Positions 36,703 to 44,705 of a DNA stretch of 64,000 bases are shown here, piece by piece; within the stretch, counting starts at the first letter, position 1, and each line of letters starts with the position of its first letter. A program made the position numbers and the translations under genes. A model generated the notes under the pieces. That model was given only the letters and a program-made list of their open reading frames with translations, did not search any database and was not told the DNA's origin. Source of the DNA: [Clostridium] polysaccharolyticum (lineage in GTDB: Bacteria; Bacillota; Clostridia; Lachnospirales; Lachnospiraceae); assembly GCF_900111595.1 (NCBI RefSeq), contig NZ_FOHN01000003.1, positions 1 through 64,000 of the forward strand, given 5' to 3'.

Positions 36703-38601
36703 ATGTGTGGAATATTTGGAGCAGTGAATAGCGGACTTTCAAATGAACAGTTAATGAAGGCGGGAAAAAGTCTTCAGCATAGAGGTCCTGATGAAATTGG
36801 ATTATATATAGACCAGCATGTTGCGCTGGGAAGCCAAAGGTTAAAAATTGTTGGTATAGAGAGTGGAAAACAACCTTTTTTTTCTGATGACAAGGGGATT
36901 AAGCTGGTTTTCAACGGAGAGATATATAACTATCAGATTCTTAAGAAGGAACTTGAATCGGCAGGATATCATTTTCGGTTAAATTGTGAGGGGGAAGTTC
37001 TGCTTCATCTTTATGAAGAATACAAAATGGATATGTTTTGCCGTATTGATGGACAGTTTGCCTTGGCAATATATGATGCCGAAGAGGAAAAATTATATAT
37101 TGGGAGAGATTCCGTTGGAATCTGTCCAGCATATTTTTTAATTCAAGGTAGTGCATGTTATTTTGCTTCTGAGATAAAAGCTTTGGCATCCATGGTTCAA
37201 AGGAAAATGGAGATAAATCCACAGTCGTTATATGAACAATTTACATATTGGACAACATTAGAGGAACGAAGTATATTTAAGGATGTATGTCAGGTACCAA
37301 AGGCAAGTTATGTAGAAATCAATAGCAATGGACAGTATGAAATTTATCAATATCAGAAATTTTCTGATTATGACCATTCTATTTTATTTAAAAATATAGA
37401 GGAAATAAAAGAAGTTATAGAAAAAAGTATGAAGGAAGCAATTTCCAAAAGAATTATGTGTGACTCGGGAGTAAAGTGGGGAATGTATCTGAGTGGGGGA
37501 TTAGATTCAACCATTATATTTAAGTTGCTTGACTCTATGGATATAAAAAAGTTTCCTATATATTCTATTTCTTTTAAGCGAAAAGGAATTGATGAATCTG
37601 CATATCAGAAACTAGCATGTTCTAATCAGATTCAAAATTATCATGTAGTTGAAATAGATGATAATAAATTAATTGATAACATTCAAAATACGTTACATCA
37701 TTGTGAAGCACCACTTTATAAATTTGGGGCAGTTCCTATGTATATCTTGTCAAAAGAGGCGAGAAAGGATGGGACAAAGTTTGTTCTAAGTGGAGAGGGT
37801 GCGGATGAAATCTTCTATGGATATGACATTTATAAAGAAACTTTATTAAGAAAATATCTTTCTAAAAATAATTATTCTGAAATTCGACTAAAAGACATAA
37901 AACATGTTGTACCACCGCAAAATAGAAATAATAAATATATGATGCAGGGTTATGAGCAGTATTATGCTGCTAGTTCAGTGAATCTGGATGATCCCTTGTT
38001 TTGTATCAGGCCTAGAATTGAAGCTAGTTCTATTATATACAAATATTTTAATGAAGAGCTTAGGAAGGAAATAGACAGGGAAAATCTGGACAAGGCTATT
38101 AAAACACATTATAAAGCAGAAAATTCTTTAAAAATGCTGAAGCAATGCCAGAAAGTTGAAATGGATAATTTATTAGCGGGGTATCTTTTGTCTATACAGG
38201 GGGATAGGGTATTAATGGCCAATTCAGTAGAGGGAAGGTATCCATTTTTGGATAATGAGCTTATATCATTGGCTTATTCCATTCCGGATTACTTAAAATT
38301 ACATGGGTATAATGAAAAGTATATTTTAAAAGAGACTTTCTCAGGCATATTGCCAAAACAGATTGTAAGGCGTAATAAATTTCAATACTCCACACCAGGA
38401 AGGGAATTAATACATAATAAATTTGAATTTTTTGAAGAGTATCTTACGAAAGCAGCTTGTGAAGAATGTGGTCTGTTTGATTATAAGTTAGTGAAAGATT
38501 TATTAGAAGATAGAAATATGGCTATCACCACCGATATGCTGCTTGTATTTATCGTAACAACCCATATGTTTTATAAAATTTTTCAGAAATGGGCTGGGTA
38601 A
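36703..38601 (+). CDS. asnB: Asparagine synthase (glutamine-hydrolysing)-like amidotransferase
   Basis: A 632-residue two-domain enzyme. The N-terminal class II glutaminase begins MCGIFGAVN, with Cys2 as nucleophile, then HRGPDEIGLY and FNGEIYNY. The C-terminal synthetase domain has the pyrophosphate loop LSGGLDST near 262-269 and GEGADEIFYGYD. Housekeeping AsnB makes asparagine; homologues in RiPP clusters make lactams or amides (lasso peptide enzymes are relatives). Its stop is 40 nt upstream of the sagA-like precursor with no terminator between, so it is part of that operon. A tailoring role is possible but unproven; it may simply be AsnB. Confidence 0.88.
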   Translation: MCGIFGAVNSGLSNEQLMKAGKSLQHRGPDEIGLYIDQHVALGSQRLKIVGIESGKQPFFSDDKGIKLVFNGEIYNYQILKKELESAGYHFRLNCEGEVLLHLYEEYKMDMFCRIDGQFALAIYDAEEEKLYIGRDSVGICPAYFLIQGSACYFASEIKALASMVQRKMEINPQSLYEQFTYWTTLEERSIFKDVCQVPKASYVEINSNGQYEIYQYQKFSDYDHSILFKNIEEIKEVIEKSMKEAISKRIMCDSGVKWGMYLSGGLDSTIIFKLLDSMDIKKFPIYSISFKRKGIDESAYQKLACSNQIQNYHVVEIDDNKLIDNIQNTLHHCEAPLYKFGAVPMYILSKEARKDGTKFVLSGEGADEIFYGYDIYKETLLRKYLSKNNYSEIRLKDIKHVVPPQNRNNKYMMQGYEQYYAASSVNLDDPLFCIRPRIEASSIIYKYFNEELRKEIDRENLDKAIKTHYKAENSLKMLKQCQKVEMDNLLAGYLLSIQGDRVLMANSVEGRYPFLDNELISLAYSIPDYLKLHGYNEKYILKETFSGILPKQIVRRNKFQYSTPGRELIHNKFEFFEEYLTKAACEECGLFDYKLVKDLLEDRNMAITTDMLLVFIVTTHMFYKIFQKWAG

Positions 38602-38641
38602 TGCCTACAAATGAATGGGTACGGGAAAGGAGGAGAGGCTT

Positions 38642-38767
38642 ATGTTAAAACATACAAGTCACAATTGCGCTACTAGCGTAGTAACAGGTACAGTTCAGGT
38701 TAGCCCTGGAGCAAGTTCAACATGTACAGGATCTGCATGCTCATGCTGCAGCTGCACATGCTGTTAA
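38642..38767 (+). CDS. sagA: Streptolysin S-like (SagA-type) azole peptide precursor
   Basis: A 41-residue precursor, shorter than usual ORF cut-offs. The leader reads MLKHTSHNCATSVVTGTVQV, then SPG. It parallels SagA (MLKFTSN...ATSV...QVAPG) and its clostridial relatives, including the PG before the core. The core ASSTCTGSACSCCSCTCC has seven Cys, five Ser and three Thr, the residues a SagBCD complex converts to thiazole, oxazole and azoline rings. The core is short, without the Gly/Ser-rich tail of SagA. An AAAGGAGGAGAGG site precedes the ATG. It is followed by an attenuator-like hairpin and sagBCD-type genes. Haemolytic activity is plausible but not shown. Confidence 0.9.
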   Translation: MLKHTSHNCATSVVTGTVQVSPGASSTCTGSACSCCSCTCC

Positions 38768-38866
38768 TTTTATAGAAATTACATAGCAATACTTTTTTCA
38801 TCATTGGATTTGTAACACAAACTCAATGGATTTTGATATACCCATTCATTTTATAGGATAAATAAG

Positions 38867-38902
38867 ACGAAAATAGGTTGAGTTATATCAACTTATTTTC
38901 GT
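38867..38902 (+). terminator. Attenuator-like hairpin between sagA and sagB
   Basis: A 15-bp stem ACGAAAATAGGTTGA / TCAACTTATTTTCGT (one G-T pair) with a 6-base loop. Streptolysin S operons also have a leaky terminator after sagA, which keeps precursor levels above enzyme levels; here that role is inferred from position. Confidence 0.65.
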
Positions 38903-38937
38903 TTATGAAGTTTAAAGGAGAAGAGGGAGGCTAAGCA

Positions 38938-39873
38938 TTGGATAAAAAGGCAAAAAAGTACTTGGATGAACATATGCATTATCGTGAAACGATTAATATG
39001 AGTTCTCAATATACATTAATTTCGCCATATGCAGATACGACGGTCGTTCGAACACCTGAAGTGGTTTTAAAGGGGATTTATCATTCAAGAGTAAATCGTT
39101 TTTTAGGAGAAGAATATTTACTTAATTTTAGAACTTATGGTGCAAGGCTTGATTTTCGAATTGGTATTAGCAGATTCCGTGCCAGAGATGCACAGTTATC
39201 ATTTGCTATGAAAGAAAAAAAGGAAGAAGCATATGAGACAATAAAACTTCCAAAACCGAAAAAAGTCCGTACAGCTTTTAGTACAGTAATACAGGCAAGA
39301 AGAAGTGTTCGAAAGTTTGATGGGCCAATTCCATTGCAAGATTTGTCTACCATTTTATATTTATCAAATGGAATTACAGGGTATATGACATTACGGGACG
39401 GAGAAAAAGATGCGGATAAGATAAAACTGCATGCGAATCCATCTGGTGGAGGTTTTTATTCTGTAAAGCTTTATTTGATTATCTGGAATGTAACTGGATT
39501 AGAAAGAGGAATATATGAATATTATCCATACCATCATACACTTAGACTTATATCAGAAGGGTTTAAACAGGAAGATTTAGAAAGTTTAGCTGGATTTGGA
39601 GATATGGATATTACTACAAGTGCGTTCTGTGCTGCTTATGTATATGATATGTATTTAAACTCCCATAAATATGGAGATGCTGGAATGGCATATGCGTTTA
39701 TTGAAGCAGGAGAAATAGCAGAAAATGCACAGCTTACGACTACAGGACTTGGATATGGAGCCTGTGATATTGGAGGATATGATAAGCAGTTTATTGAAGA
39801 ATTGCTGGGATTAGACGGCGTTAGCAAACAAGTTATTCATTTTACTGTATTTGGAAATGGAGGAGTTATCTAA
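38938..39873 (+). CDS. sagB: SagB-type FMN dehydrogenase
   Basis: A 311-residue nitroreductase-fold protein that oxidises azolines to azoles with FMN in thiazole/oxazole peptide synthesis. Seen: IQARRSVRKFDGPIPLQDLS and LYLSNGITGY typical of SagB, the HANPSGGGFYSVKLYLII segment, the YEYYPYHHTLRLI strand and the closing TTTGLGYGACDIGGYD. The length is that of SagB-type enzymes. The TTG start at 38938 is supported by GGGAGG seven bases upstream. It is the first gene after the attenuator and its stop overlaps the sagC start. Confidence 0.93.
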   Translation: MDKKAKKYLDEHMHYRETINMSSQYTLISPYADTTVVRTPEVVLKGIYHSRVNRFLGEEYLLNFRTYGARLDFRIGISRFRARDAQLSFAMKEKKEEAYETIKLPKPKKVRTAFSTVIQARRSVRKFDGPIPLQDLSTILYLSNGITGYMTLRDGEKDADKIKLHANPSGGGFYSVKLYLIIWNVTGLERGIYEYYPYHHTLRLISEGFKQEDLESLAGFGDMDITTSAFCAAYVYDMYLNSHKYGDAGMAYAFIEAGEIAENAQLTTTGLGYGACDIGGYDKQFIEELLGLDGVSKQVIHFTVFGNGGVI

Positions 39874-40976
39874 TGGGAAACAAAGATAGAGTGTATGCGT
39901 TTCGAGATAGTGTAAGAATATGGGATAATGGTTCAGATGAAATCAGAATTCGTATGGGTGTATTCAATTTTGAGGAAGTATCATTAGATATGTCTACAGT
40001 TTCTGAAACAACAGCTGACTATTTAAGGGATGTAATGGAACAGTTACAGACGGAAGAAGGATATGATTTAGAAAGCCTTTCACAAGAACTTTTAGAACCA
40101 TATGAGAAAGAAGTTGTGGAAACTATAATAAATGAGCTCCATGAAACGAATTATTTGGTAACACCACATGAAAATAGTGTAGGAAAAGAATTAACATTAT
40201 CTTTATTAGGATATTTAGAACAAGATGAATTAGAATCGGAAGAGGATTCAGAAAAGAAAAAGATTATCTTTTATTCTGATGATGCATACGCTATCCAGTC
40301 AGCAAAAACCCTTGCAGCAGATATTAAAATGTCTATGGATATTTTAGAAGAAAGCGAAATGCAGGCAATTAAGGAAGCGGATTTAACTTCTAATTTAGAT
40401 GGTCTGTCTACGGTTCAGGCTCTTAATCGGTTTGGAGAGAGGTTTAAGCCATATGATGCAATTATTATGTGCGTAAAGAATTTAAATGTAGTAAATATGC
40501 GTAATATAAACCGTATTTCGGTAGAATTCAAGATACCAGTCATCTATACATTTATAGATGGACCAGTTATAGGTGCCCTCGCTACAAATCCTTACTATAC
40601 GGGCTGTCTTGAGTGTTTTGAATTAAGAACATTGGCAAGATTAGAGGATCATGTATCCTATCATAATTTTGTAAAAATACAAAGAAAAGCAAAAGAAACT
40701 AAGAAAAAGACCAATATTGGCCAAATACCACTGCTTAATATGCTTGTAAATATTGCAGTTTCAGAAGCGTATACATTTAAGCGCATTGGTGTCTCCAAAT
40801 TTACAGGAAGACTGCTTACCATTTACATGCCTACTATGGAAATTCAGGTACAAGATTTATTAAGAGTACCTTATTGTCCGGCATGTGGAGCTATAGCGAA
40901 AGCAGCATTGGAGGAGAAAAATGTTTCATCTAGGGCATTAGTAGATGAAATGGTAAAGAACGCATTGACAATGTAA
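39873..40976 (+). CDS. sagC: SagC-type cyclodehydratase partner (E1-like, leader-binding)
   Basis: A 367-residue E1-ubiquitin-activating-like protein. In azole peptide synthesis it binds the precursor leader and presents it to the YcaO protein. An N-terminal winged-helix-like region (1-110) fits the peptide-recognition element. Two Cys pairs, CLEC (in YYTGCLECFELRTLA) and CPAC (in VPYCPACGAIAKAA), form the structural zinc site. The degenerate nucleotide fold lies between. It overlaps sagB by one base and is followed by a perfect hairpin before sagD. Confidence 0.9.
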   Translation: MGNKDRVYAFRDSVRIWDNGSDEIRIRMGVFNFEEVSLDMSTVSETTADYLRDVMEQLQTEEGYDLESLSQELLEPYEKEVVETIINELHETNYLVTPHENSVGKELTLSLLGYLEQDELESEEDSEKKKIIFYSDDAYAIQSAKTLAADIKMSMDILEESEMQAIKEADLTSNLDGLSTVQALNRFGERFKPYDAIIMCVKNLNVVNMRNINRISVEFKIPVIYTFIDGPVIGALATNPYYTGCLECFELRTLARLEDHVSYHNFVKIQRKAKETKKKTNIGQIPLLNMLVNIAVSEAYTFKRIGVSKFTGRLLTIYMPTMEIQVQDLLRVPYCPACGAIAKAALEEKNVSSRALVDEMVKNALTM

Positions 40977-40980
40977 ATAA

Positions 40981-41012
40981 GAACCAAAAGTAAACAAGTT
41001 TACTTTTGGTTC
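40981..41012 (+). terminator. Perfect 14-bp hairpin between sagC and sagD
   Basis: GAACCAAAAGTAAA / TTTACTTTTGGTTC with a 4-base loop, starting four bases after the sagC stop. There is no T run after it, so a role in processing, stability or partial termination is as likely as true termination. Confidence 0.5.
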
Positions 41013-41033
41013 AAATAGAAATGGGGAAAAGAT

Positions 41034-42392
41034 ATGCTTAAGTTTTATCCATCATTCGATCATATTATGAATGAATTCAAATATGTAGGTGGCAACCTTA
41101 CAGGACTTATGCATGGTGTAATTGCACCAATGGTACATATGCCACCAGAACCTAATTTAAAGTCTATGACAGGCAGGATGCCTCATTATCATAAAGAAAC
41201 ATTTCATGACCCGGAAAAGAATGTAGAGTATCACTTAAGTGGTTATGGTATTTTTAATGAAGAAGCCATGATCCGTTTAATGGGAGAAAGTGTTGAACGT
41301 TACGCACCAATTGGAATTGAAAAACTGTTTCGTGACAAGGTCGAGTATGCAAGTTATAAGGAAATATCCAAAAAGGGAAGAACGATGCCTTTGGAATATT
41401 TGAATATATTTGCACCTGAGCAGCAGAAAATGATTGCACAGATTATGCCCTCTTATTCAAGTGAAATGGCGACAGAGGATGATATTATTGGCTGGATAAG
41501 CTGTCCATCTTTAGTGCATCCTGGAGAAAATACTTATGTGCCAATGCAGCTTCTTCTTACTGGTTTTATCAAAAACCAGGAAGCGGGGGAAAAGTATTTT
41601 GCACCAGCATTCTCAACGGGTACTGCTTCGCATAAATCGGTTGAAAAGGCATTGTTAAATGCATTAATTGAATATGTGCAGATTGACTCATTTGTTATCT
41701 CATGGTATACCATGCAAAAGTCTAAGCGAGTAATTATTGACAATCCAGATGTACTGGAATGTTTGGAACGTTGTGGTTTTGGAAAAGATTCACCATATGA
41801 GATTATTCCATTGTATGTTACATTGCCAGATATGGATTTTCCGATTTATACGGTTGTATTAAGAAGAAAAGATGATAAATTTCCGTATTTAATTGTTGGG
41901 ACCCAAGGTGATTTGAATGCACCAAATGGTGTATTGAGAGGAACTATGGAGGCAACTGCAATTATTTTCATGCATATGTTTCATGCACTATTTGATCCAG
42001 AAAAAATAGAATTTTCTAATAAAGAATCCATTTTCTCTGATTTGGATACCAATGTATTGTATTATGGAGTTCCAGATAAAGCAGATGAGATTAACAATCT
42101 TCTGGATCAGTTAATGGATCAGACCATTTTGCTTTCAGAAATTCCATCTCGTTTTGAACATGATACCAAAGGACAGATTTCACACTTAGTAAAAGAAATC
42201 TCAAAAGTAAGTGAATATGCAGTGTATCTGGATATTACACCTCCCGAGGTAATGGAAAAGGGCTGGAGTGTTATGAGAGTCTTGGTTCCAGAGTTGTGTG
42301 CTATGTGTTTGCCAGGGTTTCCGTTTAAGAATCATCCAAGATTAAAGAAATATGGTGGTGTTGTCAATGAGTATCCACATCCTTTGCCTTAA
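41034..42392 (+). CDS. sagD: SagD-type YcaO cyclodehydratase
   Basis: A 452-residue YcaO protein that uses ATP to activate backbone amides, cyclising Cys/Ser/Thr of the precursor to azolines. Seen: LSGYGIFNEEAMIRLMGESVERYA (the early YcaO motif with the metal/ATP-binding Glu residues), SCPSLVHPGENTYVPMQL, FSTGTASHKSVEKALLNALIE and the terminal PHPLP. That terminal matches the PxPxP end needed in SagD/BalhD enzymes. With SagB and SagC it completes the synthetase complex. The next gene begins inside its last codons. Confidence 0.95.
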   Translation: MLKFYPSFDHIMNEFKYVGGNLTGLMHGVIAPMVHMPPEPNLKSMTGRMPHYHKETFHDPEKNVEYHLSGYGIFNEEAMIRLMGESVERYAPIGIEKLFRDKVEYASYKEISKKGRTMPLEYLNIFAPEQQKMIAQIMPSYSSEMATEDDIIGWISCPSLVHPGENTYVPMQLLLTGFIKNQEAGEKYFAPAFSTGTASHKSVEKALLNALIEYVQIDSFVISWYTMQKSKRVIIDNPDVLECLERCGFGKDSPYEIIPLYVTLPDMDFPIYTVVLRRKDDKFPYLIVGTQGDLNAPNGVLRGTMEATAIIFMHMFHALFDPEKIEFSNKESIFSDLDTNVLYYGVPDKADEINNLLDQLMDQTILLSEIPSRFEHDTKGQISHLVKEISKVSEYAVYLDITPPEVMEKGWSVMRVLVPELCAMCLPGFPFKNHPRLKKYGGVVNEYPHPLP

Positions 42393-43029
42393 TGTCTTGT
42401 TACTTACTGCAACTTGTTATCCAACTGCAATTCCACAGATTATGCTTCCATATCTGGCTAGATATGCAGGAAAAAGGGGCAATGCAATTTATTTATGTAT
42501 GTGTAATATTCTGTATGTCATATTATGTGTAATTAGTTTGATGGTACTGCCAAAAAGATTACCTGTTTTGCTGCCTGCCTCTGCACTATGGTATCTGGCG
42601 GCAGTCATAACAGGTGCTGTGGTGATTTACCTGGAGTATCTGATAGGAAAAGGAATTATGATGCTTCAAGGGAAAAAGGTGAAGGGCTTTGCTGTCAATT
42701 CCAGCTGGCAGAATGCAAGTGCTTTTGTAACGGGTTCTACTATCGTGCTGGCAGTATTGGAAGAATGGAATTTCCGACTAGTCTGGAACGAGACTTTAGT
42801 GGAACAGATAGGACTTCCAGTGTGCATATTTGTACTGTTAAGCGGTGTGTTCTATGCAATGAACCATCTCTATTTTGGTATTGAAACTTTTCTGCAAAAG
42901 CTGATAACAGGATTTATTTTGGCACTATTATATGTGTTTAGCGGAGAAGTTATTTTAATTCCTGTTCTGGCACATGTTTTGCAGAATGTATTGATTATTA
43001 TTATGGGAAGGAGCAGAAAAATTGAGTAA
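42367..43029 (+). CDS. sagE: CPBP-family membrane protease (SagE-like)
   Basis: A 220-residue polytopic membrane protein of the CPBP/Abi family, placed where sagE lies in streptolysin S operons. SagE is thought to remove the leader and/or give immunity. Catalytic motifs are present: EEWNFR (EExxxR, around residue 132), a second motif in YAMNHLYFG with its His, and HVLQN near the end. The start is uncertain: ATG 42367 has GGTGG spaced well, while ATG 42352 is in frame. Either overlaps sagD. Confidence 0.83.
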   Translation: MSIHILCLNVLLLTATCYPTAIPQIMLPYLARYAGKRGNAIYLCMCNILYVILCVISLMVLPKRLPVLLPASALWYLAAVITGAVVIYLEYLIGKGIMMLQGKKVKGFAVNSSWQNASAFVTGSTIVLAVLEEWNFRLVWNETLVEQIGLPVCIFVLLSGVFYAMNHLYFGIETFLQKLITGFILALLYVFSGEVILIPVLAHVLQNVLIIIMGRSRKIE

Positions 43030-43744
43030 AAGTCTTGTAGTATTGCTGGTGGGCGTACTTTGCCTTGCAATATGGCTTTTTCTTTACATGTTATCTTATT
43101 CCAACATGTATATAAAAAATAAGCTGACATTACTTATGTCCTCGGCATTTGGTCTGCCTGTTTCTTATGCATATTCCATATTTGCAACAATTATTTACTG
43201 TCTTCTTCCGCTTATTAGCTGCTTTATTCTTGGTAAAACTGCTGGTTTCCATTTTTTACAGCTATTTTCTTTTTCCTATGGAGGAATGCTTCTTCTTGTA
43301 ATTATGATGGCGGTCATTGGTGTAATGTCGGTGATGGCAGTATTCTTGATGGTGATTTTAACAATAAAACCAAAAATGAATATTCAAGAAGAAATGTCAA
43401 AAATAAAGTGGATTGAAGGTATTTTTATGGTACCTGCAAAAGTTGCCTGGCTATTGCCTATGTGCAGTGCATGCTTCGAAGAAGTATTTTTTCGGGGAGC
43501 ATTTTTAAAAGGGTTAATGGTAAGTGGCATGAATACGTTAGCAGCAGTGGGTATTGTGACGGCTGCGTTTGTTATTAATCAGTGTATTCTTGCAGATACG
43601 AAAGTACAAAAGCTGATTCTAGGAATATCAAGTTTCGCAATTTCAGCAATAGGCAGCATAGCATTTCTAGCATGTGGCAGTATTATTCCGTCTATGATTA
43701 TGCATGCATCCTTTGCAGGGTTTTACACAAGTGGAAAGAAATAG
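43022..43744 (+). CDS. Second CPBP-like membrane protein, motif 2 altered
   Basis: A 240-residue polytopic protein with a CPBP motif 1 (EEVFFRGAFLKG, near 153) and a terminal MHASFAGF. The second motif, where a His is expected, reads FVINQC, so the catalytic His seems replaced by Gln. It may be a non-proteolytic paralogue, for example an immunity protein, or my alignment may be off. TTG start, overlapping sagE by eight bases, with GGAAGGAG upstream. Neighbours are the sagE-like gene and the ABC exporter. Confidence 0.75.
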   Translation: MSKSLVVLLVGVLCLAIWLFLYMLSYSNMYIKNKLTLLMSSAFGLPVSYAYSIFATIIYCLLPLISCFILGKTAGFHFLQLFSFSYGGMLLLVIMMAVIGVMSVMAVFLMVILTIKPKMNIQEEMSKIKWIEGIFMVPAKVAWLLPMCSACFEEVFFRGAFLKGLMVSGMNTLAAVGIVTAAFVINQCILADTKVQKLILGISSFAISAIGSIAFLACGSIIPSMIMHASFAGFYTSGKK

Positions 43745-43783
43745 TATAATAAGAGAAAGTATTTCATAATGGAGGATGTTTGA

Positions 43784-44698
43784 ATGATAAAAGTTGATTC
43801 GCTCTATGTTAAATACAAAGATTTTTGTGCAGTCGATGGAATATCATTACATATTAGAGAGAATGAGATTTATGGCATCATAGGAATGAATGGTGCTGGT
43901 AAGACATCTACTGTAGAGTGTATAGAAGGTTTAAGAAAATACGAAAGCGGAGAAATAAGAATTGGAGGGCTGGATCCTATTAGGGACAGAAAAAAGGTTC
44001 ATGAATTAATAGGAATTCAGTTACAGGATACGAGCTATCAGAATAATGCGAGAGTATATGAATTATGTGAATTATTTTCGTCTTTTTATAAGGAACCTGT
44101 TCCATATAAACAGCTGCTTGAGAAAATGGGCCTGTGGGAAAAGAGAAAGAATATGGTTGCAAAACTGTCAGGTGGACAAAGGCAGAAACTGTCTATTGTA
44201 CTAGCAATGATAGGGAAACCAAAAGTACTGTTTTTAGATGAATTAACAACGGGATTAGATCCGAATTCACGGCATCAGATGTGGGACTTGTTAAAAGAAT
44301 TAAAAGAGCAAGGCATGACTATTGTACTGATTTCGCATTTTATGGATGAAGTGCAGGCAGTATGTGATAGAATCGCAATTATGGATAAAGGAAAAATTCT
44401 AATTGTAGGGACTATAGATGAGATTCTGAAAAAGTATAATTTAACCCAAAGGATGCATTTTCAGTGTCAAAGTAAGCAGATTTTTGAAATGGAAAAGCTT
44501 CCAGCAGTTGAAAAAGTGGAGCAGGAGGCTGGCAAATGTACTGTTTATGGCAAGGGAGATGACTTTGTTGCTTCTGTAGTAAGTTGGTTAGACAGTCAGA
44601 AGATGGAATATAGCAGTCTGGATATTCAAAAGCCGGATCTGGAAGAAGTATTTTTATATTTATCTGGCAGAACATTTGAGAATGAAGAAATGGAGTGA
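43784..44698 (+). CDS. sagG: ABC transporter ATPase (SagG-like)
   Basis: A 304-residue drug/toxin-export ATPase. Motifs: Walker A GMNGAGKTS, Q-loop IQLQDT, signature LSGGQRQKLSIVLAM, Walker B VLFLDELTTGLD and H-loop LISHFMDE. Walker B ends DELTT where most family members have DEPTT; this is common enough not to abolish activity. A C-terminal extension (about 220-304) is typical of the ABC-2 exporter class. It is placed as sagG is in streptolysin S loci and pairs with the next gene. AGGAGG-like site upstream. Confidence 0.9.
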   Translation: MIKVDSLYVKYKDFCAVDGISLHIRENEIYGIIGMNGAGKTSTVECIEGLRKYESGEIRIGGLDPIRDRKKVHELIGIQLQDTSYQNNARVYELCELFSSFYKEPVPYKQLLEKMGLWEKRKNMVAKLSGGQRQKLSIVLAMIGKPKVLFLDELTTGLDPNSRHQMWDLLKELKEQGMTIVLISHFMDEVQAVCDRIAIMDKGKILIVGTIDEILKKYNLTQRMHFQCQSKQIFEMEKLPAVEKVEQEAGKCTVYGKGDDFVASVVSWLDSQKMEYSSLDIQKPDLEEVFLYLSGRTFENEEME

Positions 44699-44705
44699 GA
44701 ACTAA

